Origin: Tribonema minus
Lineage: Eukaryota; Sar; Xanthophyceae; Tribonematales; Tribonemataceae
Assembly: GCA_017506865.1 (NCBI GenBank)
Contig: JAFCMP010000523.1
Span: 186,001 to 250,000 of the forward strand
DNA: 64,000 nucleotides
Direction of reading: 5' to 3'
Position 1 is the stretch's first letter, and each line of letters starts with the position of its first letter. Positions 18,447 to 29,638 of the stretch are shown here, in pieces. A model generated the notes under the pieces. The model had not been told where the DNA came from, made no database searches, and saw only the letters and a program-made list of their open reading frames with translations. Made by a program: the position numbers and the translations under genes.

Positions 18447-19177
18447 TGCATGCTCGTTAACGCCGAGAGGCGTGGCAGCGAATGCGGCTGGTTTGGTGGG
18501 TGGGCTGGGCTGCAGGGCTTGCAGGAGCTAGCACCAGCGGCCCTCAGGTGATGCCAGTGTGCGTAGCTCCTTCGAGAGAACTTCAAACGTGTGGTGGTGT
18601 CTCGGAAGCCCTGGCTGGCGTGCGGAGGAGGGACAGGCAGCGGCTTGGCGTGCTTGGAGAGCAAGCGGAGTCGGCTGCACGCCACGGCACCAACCACAAG
18701 TTACTCGCAGCGGTAAATGGCAATATCTTGTCAGGCTTGCAGCCTGCGGTGAGCCGTGACCTCGCTCATCAAGGAGGCGATGCTTTACTTAGTTATATAG
18801 CCTTTCTCTCTAGCGTCAGCGCCTGGCGCCCAGTGACTCCCTCTGCTTATCTCTATGATATCGGGGTTCACGTAGATAGCCACAATCTCCAGTTCAGGGC
18901 CCATCATGGTGACCTTGGCCTGCATGAAAACTTTGAGATGGAGTCTGCGTGGAGCTGGGTGGCCCTTAGAAGGGTCTGTCTGTGGGGGGAGAGTCTTGCA
19001 GCTTTGTTTGGTATCCCTGCTAGTATGTGGGGGACAGTCGCTTGCGGGTGCTTTGTTGGGGGTGATGTGGGGGGCGGGGTGTGGCGTGCAAGGTTTGCAT
19101 GCTACATCCAAGAGTGAGACCAAGGCGACACACCTACAACATGGCATTTCCACAGCCACAAGTGGAATATAATAAAA
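18447..19177 (+). mobile_element. SINE-like non-autonomous element, family 1, plus copy
   Basis: This 731-bp element lies between perfect 11-bp duplications, GTACTTCTACA at 18436-18446 and 19178-19188. It begins near GCTCGTTAACGCC with a GAGA-tetraloop hairpin and ends with a CCAC/GTGG hairpin followed by AATATAATAAAA. No tRNA-type A or B box was found, and no convincing protein. Its shared 3' tail and GTAC target with the long retrotransposon suggest it is mobilised in trans by that element. With the minus copy it forms an inverted repeat centred on one GTAC. Confidence 0.85.
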
Positions 19178-19209
19178 GTACTTCTACAAATAAGCATAGT
19201 ACATGTTTG

Positions 19210-19744
19210 CCTGTGCATTCTTTCTCTGCTCGTTAGCACCGAGAGGTGCGGCAGCGCTCGCGGTGGCGCTGATGGTGGCGAGGGTGCATCAGGCAGCAAG
19301 GGGATGGGAGATGCTGGCTGTGAGCAGGAGCTGCGGAGTCGCGTGTGGTGAGGATACGGCTTTGGGCAGCAGCAGGGGATATTGGAACATGGGGATACGG
19401 ATAGCATCAGGGCACACTGTAGATCGTTTGCTTGAACACGCAAGAAAGAGAACCTCGGCCAGGCACGTCAGCGGCGTGCTTAGGCAAGGAATCGAGGACC
19501 GGGCGCCTCTGGCCCAAATGTATACTAGAGGCATAACCGCGGTCCTCCGGCGTTTTCGCTCAAGAGATGGAGACATCGGCTACGATAGGTGTGGCTCAGA
19601 CTGGGTGCCGCTGTGTCTGCCCCCCATGAGTCTAGTACAAGCCTGCAACGCAGGGCTCTAAGGGCCCGTTCGATTTTAGTTTTTTGCAATCTTATCCAAC
19701 GCATCAAGCCCAAACTTGGGGCTGCTATAAATACAAGATCATAA
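19210..19744 (+). mobile_element. SINE-like non-autonomous element, family 2
   Basis: This 535-bp stretch is flanked by perfect 11-bp duplications, GTACATGTTTG at 19199-19209 and 19745-19755. Near its 5' end is CTGCTCGTTAGCACC with a GAGA-tetraloop hairpin related to that of family 1. The 3' end reads CAAGATCATAA, so the AATAAAA tail is weaker here. Its internal GTAC at 19635-19638 marks where the 3' part shared with 488-592 begins. No ORF with a recognisable product. The next stretch, 19756-19843, is unassigned. Confidence 0.72.
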
Positions 19745-19852
19745 GTACATGTTTGGCGCCACGTGCCTGCATATACAGCAGCTGCGCCTCCTCTGCGGCC
19801 GCAGCGTTGCAAAACGCTAGTCTTACTCACGAATGGTACAGAAGTATTGTAC

Positions 19853-22800
19853 TTTTTATTAATTCTCGCTCAGGGCGCGAAAAAGCCCAGATGATTGGCA
19901 TCTAGCTGTAAGGAATCTACATGTCGTATGACAGTCTGAAAGTGTCGCAACGACAACCACTCAAACGCCGCCGCCGCCAAATGGCATCTCGGGGTCCTCC
20001 CCTACGTCCTCCTCCATGTGCCCCCCCCCCCTGGATTCTGCCATGTGTGTCATGACACGGCCAGAGTACGCCATGTGGAGCGCTGCCGACAGTGCCGAGC
20101 GTAAGCGCGCCAGGGCGATGCCCTTGAGAGCTTTAGGGCGCGCTCCTCCGGGCACTGACATCCTGCTGGCATACTCCGTCGCCACAGCCTCCAGCAGCTT
20201 CCGCCCCTGCTCCCCGATGCTGCCAAATGACCCTATTGCCAATGTGGCAAGTTTGTAGCAATTCTGATCATAATGACCAGAATAGTGGGTAGTTTTGGCG
20301 GCCTCTTGGTCGCGGCAGCATCGCTCGGGGTCTGCTGCAGTCTTCGCCGCCCGCGACGCCACCTGTGCCTCGAAGCAGGTAACGTCCACCATGAGCGGTA
20401 GGTGGCGTGTCGGGTCGTCGTAGCCGGTCACCGGGAAGGCGTCGGCAGGCAGCACGATGTCCATCCTGCGACTCCCCGGCGGCCCGGCGGACCCCAGAAA
20501 CGGCGTGTAGTCCTCGTCCACCAGTCCCGTTTTGAGGTATTGCCGCAGGAGGCGCTGCGTGGCCCTCTTGACGCTATTGTGGACAATGGTGTCGTGCGCC
20601 TTGACGCGTGGCGCTTGACACAGCCGTGCATGCAGGGTGCCGCCCGGCGACTTCCCGCACAGCTTGCAGCCTGCCGTCTGCTCCTCTACTCCGATGGCGC
20701 GTTTGACGGCCAGCTGCCAGGATAGGCCATCGAACGAAGCCGTTGTGGAGTACATGGGCTCGTTGAGGAATGCCATGCCGATCGAGTGCATGTGGCGCTG
20801 CGACCGGAATCGAGCAAGTGCTTGCGTGCGTTGCGTGCCCTGCGGCAGCTGTTGCAGGTCCGCCTCCACCTTATCTGCAAGCTCGGTAGCGACGGCATCT
20901 GCAAGCGCACTCTGATTGGGGCGCTTCAGGCTACACTGCAACTGCAGAGCACTGGCGTCAAGTACGCAAGCAGCATCCGCACCAGTGCCACCACCTGCTG
21001 TCGGCCGCAGCGGCGGCTGCTGCGTAGGTGGTTGCTGCTGCAGTGGCGTTAGCGCTGGTGGCAGTATATGTTCCAGCTTGTCACCTGTTGCTGCACGTAG
21101 AGATGTGGCAGCTGTGGCGATCGTCCGCATGAGGGGCAGGCGCGCCACCTCTGCTGCTGCTGCGCCTTGTAGCATTGCTGGTGTGGAACGCGCAGCGCCT
21201 GAATTGACGGCTGCCGCTGCTGCGTGCGCTGGTGCTGCAGCTGTGCCGCCTGCCGTTGCTGCTGCTGCCAGTGGTGTTGCTGCTGCCGCAGGTGTTGGTG
21301 CAGCACCTGCCGCATTGGCCGCTGCCACCGCCATTGCCGCTGTCGCAGCCGGCACGGTTGCGGCGCCGCCTGCCGACGCTGCTCCTGTTGCAGGTGCTGC
21401 AGCAGCCCTTAGGCTAGTAGGGCCTGTAGCAGCTGTATTGCCTATGCCCGCAGCCGCTGCTGTTGATGCTGCAGTTAGTGATGCCGCCGAGGCCACTTGA
21501 GGTGCAACATGTGCTGCCGCTGCTGCAGCAGCCTCTGATGCTGGAGCAGCTGCTGCTGCCGCCGCTGCTGCTGCCGCCGGAGTAGTTGCGCCGTGCGCCG
21601 CCGCTGCTGCTGCTGCCGCTGGTGCCGCCTGTGCTGCCGCCGCGGCCCCTGATCCAGCGGCAGCTGCGTCGTGTGTTGCCGGAATGGCTGCGCCATAAGC
21701 GCGGCCAGCCGCTGATGCAGTTGCCGCTGCCGGGCGGTCGCGCCTCCACTGGCAACCGCCGCTGCCGCTGTAACAGTTGCCGCTGCTGATGCTGCTGGTG
21801 CTGGTGCTGCTGCCGCTGCTGCCGGTGCCGCTTGTGTTGCCGCATCCTCAGCAGCGTTGTCTGCAGCCGCTTGAGGAGCCGCCTGCTGCAGCACCCCCGC
21901 CCATCCAGAGAGTGCTGGTTGCAGCGCTTGCAACGTGCCCGCCACATACGCAGCATCAGCGATGTCGCAGGCGCTGGTAATGCCAAGGCCGCCATGCCGT
22001 GTTGGGAGTCGCGCTTGCTGTAAGGCTGGGCCGTGCGCTGCCAGATGGAAGTGGGCCCCACTTTGCTCAAACTGGCGCCAGGTCTGGCCTGGTGGCTGCA
22101 GGCCCATTGAGTGCTCAAGCACCCACTGCGTGACCCGATCCCACTCCTTGGCGGCTGGCGCTGTCTGCGTAGTGGGAATGGTGCGCAGGCAGTACGTCAT
22201 GCGAGGCACCACGCAGTAGCGCAGTAACCTGAACATAGCCCTCGGAGATGTCAGGCGCGCGCATCGCTCTGCAAATCGAGCCCCTGCCCCGCCTGCACCC
22301 GCTTCCCTGCGCAGCCATGCGTCCACAAAGCTGCTGTGGCCCACCGGCACCCCCAGCAACACAGCTCCACGGTTCTGATTTTCATCCGTATCCCCCACTA
22401 GCTGAACGCCCAGCTGCTGCAGCAGTTGCCGCTCGTGGTCTGTCACCACATGCCCCCTGCCAGGCAGCGCGCGTGACTTGGTGAGGTTTAGCTCCAGCCC
22501 CACCTCCGCAAAGTGTTGTTTGAGCTGCGCCACCGCCTGTATGTCATCCTGAGTCAGCGTGCAAGCGCCTGTTCGGACGTTGGCATCGTCCATGTAGGCG
22601 CCCATCCGCCTCCGCGCGCGCTGCGCAGCCGCCGCCTCATTGAACCGTTTCAAGCACTGAGCAATGGCGCCGCAGAAGAGCATCGGTGCCGCGGGGTCCC
22701 CCTGCTTAAACCCGCGCTGAGACATGATGATGCGCGTGGAGCCGTCAACGTGCTGGAACAGCAGGCGTGGCCGAGTGCGAACGTATGTGCCGATGAAGTA

Positions 22801-25397
22801 GTCGAGGAAGTCCGGCAGCTGTGCTGCTACCCATTCCGCTGCCGCCAGGACGAACACCATGTTGAAGGCATTCTTGAGGTCCAGCATGAACTGCCAGTGA
22901 CCGAGCTCATACGCGAGTTTGCCGGCCATGGCCGCTTTCTCCGCTCCTGCTGAGACGGCTACCCCATACTGCCCGTCTGGCTCAAGGAGCTCCGCCAGGA
23001 AGTCTTTGCGGTCTGCCACGTACACCGAAGTGCATAGTCGCTGCAGCACCTCGCCGCAAACGATGGGCCGCTGCTTAGCTGTACCATCTTCCTGTTGTTC
23101 TGCAAGTGGCGTCAGGCGCCCCGCGCCATGCAACTGCCAGAAGGCATCCGGCAGCCGCGCAGCCTCCCGCATAACGGTCTGAAGCCACCGTGTGAGGACA
23201 GCAGCAAACTCATGCCGTCCCCAGCTTGTGCGTAGCGCATCCTGCAGGTGGCTGTAGCGCAGCCCCGATGGGCCTGCTCCACTGTAAGGGCTTGCTCGCT
23301 GGATGAGCTTGGCAACCGTCTCTGGCTCAATTCCCTCCCCCTGTAACAGGCTGAGTTCTGCTGGCATGTCGGCTGCTTTCGCCACAAGCTGATCAACCAT
23401 GCCGGATAGCTCATGGAGTTGTTCCCCTGGCGCAGCGGGGGGGTGTTTGGACTGCATGGCGGCAAAGCAGTCATCATCAGGTATCGCCACCGTTTTGGGC
23501 TGAAGGAAACGCGCTGCCTGCTGTAGCCCCCCCGTGTGCCCATGCACTGTAGGACGTAGGCGTTGATCGCTGCCTCCGTTTGCTGGCGCGCGCGCCAGCG
23601 CCGGTGCGCACGCGCGTGTGCGAGGAGCGCTGGCACCAACCGGTCAAGCTCACCGCGTGCCAACATTCTGATTCTGTCGGAGCGAGTGATGCCAGGTGCG
23701 CCATCGGTGGAGGTGATGAGTGATGGCATGAGGTGGTGTAGAATCGTGGATCTTTGCAGTCGCTGCACCCGCCCTGCGGAATCTGGCTCCCGCGCCGCAT
23801 TGACGAACATCGTCATTGTGTGTGCCAACAGATGTGTTGCTGCGTTCTCCAGTGCAGCTCCCACATAGCGACGATTGCGTGGTCTAGCAAGGCTTCTAGT
23901 TGTCGCGAACTGCAGCTTGCACAGCTCATCGAGGCTGATGCTGTCAAGCACTGCTGCGACTGCGGGGGTTGAGATGGTCCACGTGAAAAGCCCACCTGCC
24001 CCACCTGCTGCGCCTGCAGGGCCTGGCGCTGCCGCTGCTGTCGCCGCACCTGCCGCTCTGGGGCCCCCTCCGCCGCCGCCGCGGCCGCCACGACCACAGC
24101 CTCGTCCGCCGCTGTCGCTGCTGCGACCGCTGCCACGGCCACCGCGGCCGTTTTGAGTTCGCGCGCCACTGCCGCTGTTGCTAGCACCGCCGCTGCGGCT
24201 GCTGGCATCACTGCTGCGGCCGTTGCCAGCGCCGCTGTCCTTAGTACCGGCTGCACTGCCGCCGCCGGCACCGCTGCTGCTGCCGCCTCCGGTTCTGCTG
24301 CCGCTAGTCGCTCTGCTACTGCTGATGTCTGCATCATTGCTGCCGCTGCGAACGCGTCCTCCATTGCCACGTCCGCGCCCTCCACTGCGACCCCGACCCC
24401 CTCGTGTAGCACTGCTGCCCCCACGTTCCGGCCTCTTCGAGCTGCCGGAGGAGCTGCTGCCACCAGCCTGAGCAGCAGGTGCCTGCTGCGCGTGCGCTGG
24501 TCCCTTTGCGTAGGGGTTGCCGATGGGTGTGCACGCCGGTTGCTGCTGTGGCAGCGACGTGGTAGCTGTTGCCGTCGATGCATCAGGTGCTAGCGGTGCT
24601 GCTGATGCTGTTGTTGACAATGTTGCCGCCACTGCAGCGGGTGAAGTGATAGGCCTGCATTTGCGGCAGTGCTTGCCCGCGCTGGCATCGCTGCTGTCCA
24701 CTCTGAATGTCTTGTTGGCATGAAACAGGTTTTTGCACAAGGCACACTCGGTGTAGATGGTTTGCAAGTGCGACGTGCTGAGGTCGGAGCGCTCCAGGAA
24801 CGTTGTTGCTGTCCCACTGTGGTGTTTGCGCTGGTGCTTCGCCGCGATGTGGGCGTTTAACCTCTGCTGTAACGAGAGCAGCGACATGCCCTTCTTCACC
24901 ACGAGGTCGCATAAGTTGCACTTGTACTCCGGGTCCGCACTGCCTCCACCTCCAGCTTCGTCGTCTAGCATCAGAGGTTGCTGTTCCAGACTGTTATGAC
25001 CTGTTCTAGAGCGCTTGACTGCACTTTGCCCGCCCGTGTGCTCCCCTTCGCCTGTTTGATCGGAAATTGACCAACCGTCATTCTGTACCCTCTTGCGTTT
25101 GTGCGCTGCGCGTCCGTCTCCAGTTGCTCTGCTGCTGCCACTCGTGCCATCGTCCTGTTGACAAGCGCCATTGCCATCTGCAGCACTGGTGCTAATATCC
25201 TGCGCTTGTGCGCACGCTAGATCGGATTCCTTGCATTTCTGCGCTGATTCAGAGTTGGCAATACGGGCCTCCCGCCGCCGCCATGATATTCTTTTCATGA
25301 TCTCTGCTACGCCATGGTGCTACATGCTACAGCTACATACCTATCCGCAAGTACTTGTCAATAGTACATGTAGTTGTCATAGAAACATCTCAGAATT
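19853..25397 (-). mobile_element. Non-LTR retrotransposon copy 4 (nearly full length)
   Basis: Its 3' end, AATAAAAA, abuts GTACAATAC at 19844-19852, and the same 9 bp recur at 25398-25406 beyond the 5' end. The element proper stops about 20 bp short of the full 5' end, at 25349. The remaining 48 bp before the duplication (25350-25397) match no other copy, and may be junction filler or template-switch sequence. Family-2 sequence lies on both sides in opposite orientations (19210-19634 and 25407-25821), giving a large inverted repeat around this copy. Confidence 0.88.
19961..25298 (-). pseudogene. Retrotransposon polyprotein with two single-base frameshifts, copy 4
   Basis: Compared with the intact ORF, this copy lacks one base near 21733 (in the Ala-linker region) and one C in a C-run near 23527 (just upstream of the RT core). 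It is otherwise colinear and nearly identical, with ATG at 25298 and a stop at 19961. The N-terminal zinc region, RT block and CCHC/nuclease block are each open but in three frames. Both losses could be checked against reads, since the C-run is prone to sequencing error. Confidence 0.85.
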
Positions 25398-25406
25398 GTA
25401 TTGTAC

Positions 25407-25821
25407 TAGACTCATGGGGGGTAGACACAGCGGCACCCAGTCTGAGCCACACCTATCGTAGCCGATGTCTCCATCTCTTGAGCGAAAACGCCGGAGGACC
25501 GCGGTTATGCCTCAAGTATACATTTGGGCCAGAGGCGCCCGGTCCTCGATTCCTTGCCTAAGCACGCCGCTGACGTGCCTGGCCGAGGTTCTCTTTCTTG
25601 CGTGTTCAAGCAAACGATCTACAGTGTGCCCTGATGCTATCCGCATCCCCATGTTCCAATATCCCCTGCTGCTGCCCAAAGCCGTATCCTCACCACACGC
25701 GACTCCGCAGCTGCTGCTCACAGTCAGAGCCAGCATCTCCCATCCCCTAGCTGCCTGATGCACCCTCGCCACCATCAGCGCCACCGCAAGCGCTGCCGCA
25801 CCTCTCGGTGCTAACGAGCAG
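25407..25821 (-). repeat. Inverted 5' portion of family-2 element
   Basis: This is the reverse complement of about 19225-19634 with a few small differences. It includes the GCTCGTTAGCACC hairpin at its outer end. It stops at the GTAC next to the target duplication of copy 4, and the 3' family-2 part is missing here. It forms the right arm of the inverted repeat around copy 4. The following 25822-26013 has no recognised feature. Confidence 0.75.
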
Positions 25822-26013
25822 CTGGTGTAGTACTAGTACTTTAGCAGCTGCGCAGCAAGCTGCATTGAAGATCCAACCTTGTCGCTGCAAATGATCAGTC
25901 AAGCTTCAGCCTTGTGACAAGATGTGACGCTGGTATCCCACAAGGCCAAGTCCACACTAGCAAAGCCTTCGCCCTTTCATACAGGGCAGTACACGCAAAG
26001 AGATCACAAGTAC

Positions 26014-26375
26014 TTACAGCTAGATGCCAATCATCTGGGCTTTTTTCGCGCCCTGAGCGAGAATTAATAAAAAGTACACACAACGAATTAATAAAAAGTT
26101 GTCGGCAGCGCTCCACATGGCGTACTCTGGCCGTGTCATGACACACATGGCAGAATCCAGGGGGGGGGGGCACATGGAGGAGGACGTAGGGGAGGACCCC
26201 GAGATGCCATTTGGCGGCGGCGGCGTTTGAGTGGTTGTCGTTGCGACACTTTCAGACTGTCATACGACATGTAGATTCCTTACAGCTAGATGCCAATCAT
26301 CTGGGCTTTTTCGCGCCCTGAGCGAGAATTAATAAAAAGTACACACAACGCGCCCTGAGCGAGAATTAATAAAAA
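26014..26375 (+). mobile_element. Cluster of 5'-truncated retrotransposon tails at one GTAC target
   Basis: At least three, probably four, plus-strand 3' fragments of the long element are stacked here: 26014-26073 (60 nt), about 26084-26097 (14 nt, AATTAATAAAAA only), about 26100-26338 (239 nt) and 26349-26375 (27 nt). The 10-mer GTACACACAA occurs exactly at 26074-26083, 26339-26348 and 26376-26385, with a one-mismatch version at 25989-25998. This is the pattern of repeated target-primed insertions into the same site, each duplicating the target. Confidence 0.85.
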
Positions 26376-26385
26376 GTACACACAA

Positions 26386-27387
26386 AGAAGCGCTTACGCG
26401 TGTGTTCACCAGGGCAAGTGCGCTCAACACTGGGGATGGGCCAGCAATCATATGCCATGTACACTCATATGTGTACACATGCAACCACGTGGACACGTTG
26501 TATACCCCAACACACACATGCGACACAGCTTGTTGAAGCATGCACGTGCGTAGACAGAGCGACGTCAAAAAGAGGACCCACAAGCGCAGAAGCGCGGAGG
26601 CGCCGGAGACAAGCAACATACTGTATGACAGTCCACAAATTACTCCCTCGACAACGAGCACAGCCGCGGGGCCGCGCAGCATAGTACACACACCAACACA
26701 CCCCGGCCGCTCACTGGGAGAGCAAAGGCAGAACAACTACCCTCAGACCCGCCCCACACACTGCTTTTTTAAACCGGACATCCATGACACCCCCCCCCCC
26801 CCCCAACTTAGACAGCAAGAGAACGGACACGAGGGAAGATCCCCCTCTCCCCCCTCCCCCCCCCCCCGCACCCCTTCCCCCTGCCGTAAGCATACCGTAA
26901 CCAATGATACAAGCGTACGCGCGTGTCCTCCCAGGGGGCGTGCGCGCACCTCCGCGCTGAACTGCGCGGAGGGCGCGGGCAACCAACCGCGCGAGAGGGG
27001 CGACAGACAGACCATGCCGGCCACTTTCTTTTTCGTTGTCTGGGTCAGAGCGGCCCGTGGCCGACACGGACGCTGGTGCGGAACGCGTGGGTGCCGTTTC
27101 CGCCGCCTCCTCAGAATGTTCCCGAGGCGTGGCGCCGGTGACGCGGGAAAGAAAAAACACGTATAAACGCGCCCTGCTGTTGGGTACGGCGCTGCGTGAG
27201 CGCCGCGACATACCCCCCCCCCCCTTACCGGCAGCAGCGGCTCGCACTCTCTAGCAGAAAGAGCGCGCTGCGCTGCGACGCACGCCCCATGTACCTTGCA
27301 GGCGAGACATCCTGCTTTAGAATTACTGGTACCGGGAGCCGTGTTAGGGGAACGAAGCGGGTGTTAGGGGCGCCGCACTGACGCAGC
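26386..27387. other. Non-coding stretch downstream of the kinase gene
   Basis: No gene is seen. It contains homopolymer C runs near 26791-26804 and 26851-26868 and a GC-rich tail. It probably includes the 3' UTR of the kinase gene that ends at 27388. No TGTAA-type signal was found on the minus strand here. Confidence 0.4.
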
Positions 27388-29607
27388 TTAGAGGCCCGCC
27401 AACACCCCCGCTCCCCCCCTTGCCCCCGTCGCCGCGCCCCGCTGCCCCCAGGGAGCATGGGGGGGGGGGCTCATGGACCCGTGCTGCGGTGCGACGCTGC
27501 CGGCAGCATCGGCGTCAGCGGCGCCGGCGGCAGCAGCACCGCCCGGGTCGGTGGCATGGGCCTTGCCGCTGCCGCTCTGCAGCCACGCGGGCGGCTTGCG
27601 GCCCGAAAATGGATTTGTGTGCGACGGAGGCGGCGGCAGCGCCTGCGGGGGCGGCAGCACAGCCCAGCCGGCGCCGCCGACGCGGCCGTGCCGCGTCGCT
27701 GCCGCCGCGGCGCCGCCGCCGCCACCGCCACCGCCGCCACCATCGCGCGCCGGCGGCCGCGGGCCGCCGCCAACAGCCAGCGCGCAGCAGTTCTCAGCAG
27801 CTGCGACTGCGAGCGCCGTAGAGGACGGCGCATAGCTGTGCAGGTGGTGGCTGCGGTGGCGGCGGCGGCGCGCTGCGGGCGCGCCGGCTGCAGCAGCTGG
27901 CACCTGCGGCGCCGGCGCCACGGAGTGCTGCAGCTGGTGCAGCATGCGCTGCAGCTGCTCGGACTGCGCGAGGAGCGTGCTGGCGGCGCCCGCGCCGCTG
28001 CCGTCGCTGCTGCTGGGCGACGCCGTCAGCGCGCCCGCCGCCTCCACCGCCGCGATCTTGTCCTGGAACCCGCGCTTGGCCCAGGCGGGCCACTCCTCCG
28101 GCGGCGCCGCGCAGCGCAGCTGCCGCTGCAGCCCCGCCACCTGCTGCTGCAGCTGCAGCAGCCACGCGTCCGACGGCGGCGCACTCTGTTCCTGCTGCTG
28201 CTGCTGCTGCGGCGGCGGTGGCGGCAGCGGCGAGGCCTGCTGCTGCAGCAGCGCCTCCAGCGGCGGAGGCAACGTAGCCTGCTGCACGGTGACGTGCGCT
28301 ATGACAGTGACGAGCGGTGTTTCCGCCGCTGCTGGCAGTGCGGACTCCGTACGCGGCACCGACAGCGCTGGGGCAAGCTCGCTCGTGCCGCTGCTGCTGC
28401 AATCGCCAGATGACGAGTTCGACAGCGGGTGTGCTTCCATCAGGACGCTGCCTTCGCTGATGCAGCGCCGCCACCGCAGCTGCTGCGCCGCCACCGCGGC
28501 TGCGCCGTGCTGCTGCGCCGCCGCCGCCGCGGTCGCCGGCATCGCCACCGGCGAGGGCTCGCGGTACGCCTCTGCGAGCGTCGTTAGACTGCACGTGGAG
28601 CGCGCGCGCACGCGAATGGATGCCTCGCGAATCATGCTCATGCTCACGCTGCGGCTGTCCTCGTCTGCGGCCGCGGCCGCCGCGCTGGCGTCGGCCGCCG
28701 CCGCCGCCGACGCCAGCGCGGCGGCGGCGCCGTAGCTGGGGCTGCAGGGGCCGCTGCTGCTGTCGCTGCCGCCGCCGCCACCGCCGCCGGCGTTGGCGAT
28801 CGCCTGCGAGGCCGTCGCCGCCATGGCAAACGCGGCGGCGGCGGTTTCGCACGCCTCCTGCTCCTCGTCGTCGCGCTCCTGGAGGAAGGCGTCGAGCTCC
28901 AGCTGCGCCGCGCTGGGGCGCAGCGCGGGGTCCCACGAGAAGCAGCGGCGCAGCATCGCGGCGAGCGACGGCGAGAGGTTCGCGGGCAGCGGCGGCGGCT
29001 GGCCCTTGCGCTCGAGCATCGTCTGGAGGAGCGCGTAGGGGGTGGAGACGCCGGCGGAGTACCTGAATGGGGAGAAGGGGGGTGGGGGTCAAGAAGGGGG
29101 GTGTCAGCACAAGGCTCTTTGGTGCATGAAGGCAGAGAGCAGTGTGCACTCAGAATCTGAAAGCTTCACCAGCAGCAGAGCGCGTGCAAACGACTGCCGA
29201 CGAGCGCACAGCACAGCATCGCCGCCTCTGTTCTGCGTCGCTCCGCCCGCCCGCAGCGCCGCCAACAGCAGCGCGCCAACCCCAACTTCAACACCACACC
29301 AACTCACCACGGCGGCTCGCCCGTGACCATCTGCAGGATGGCGCCGCCAAACGACCAGATGTCGACGAGCGGGCCGTGCGGCTTGCGCTGCAGCACCTCC
29401 GGCGCCATGAAGTACGGCGTTCCCTTCAGCGCGCCGCCGCCGGCGTCGGCGGGGTCCGACACGCAGATGCTCGCGCCAAAGTCGGCGAGCTTGACGGTGC
29501 CGCGGTCGTCCACCAGGATGTTGCTGCCCTTGATGTCGCGGTGCACGACCTGGTGCTGGTGGAGGTACGTGAGGCCGCGGAGCGCCTGGCGCGTGTACCT
29601 GCGGCGT

Positions 29608-29638
<31 letters not shown>

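Noticed and set aside
17286..19188. Single large foldback DNA transposon
   Set aside because: Each arm has its own GTAC-led target duplication and an AATAAAA 3' end, and the arms differ in internal structure. Two insertions explain this better.
25914..26010. RT motif-like GIPQG in a plus-strand frame
   Set aside because: The match is five residues, without flanking RT motifs in any frame.
27457..28413. Plus-strand 318-codon frame opposite the kinase C-terminus
   Set aside because: Antisense shadow of the Ala/Gln/Gly-rich tail, Arg-rich with no motif.
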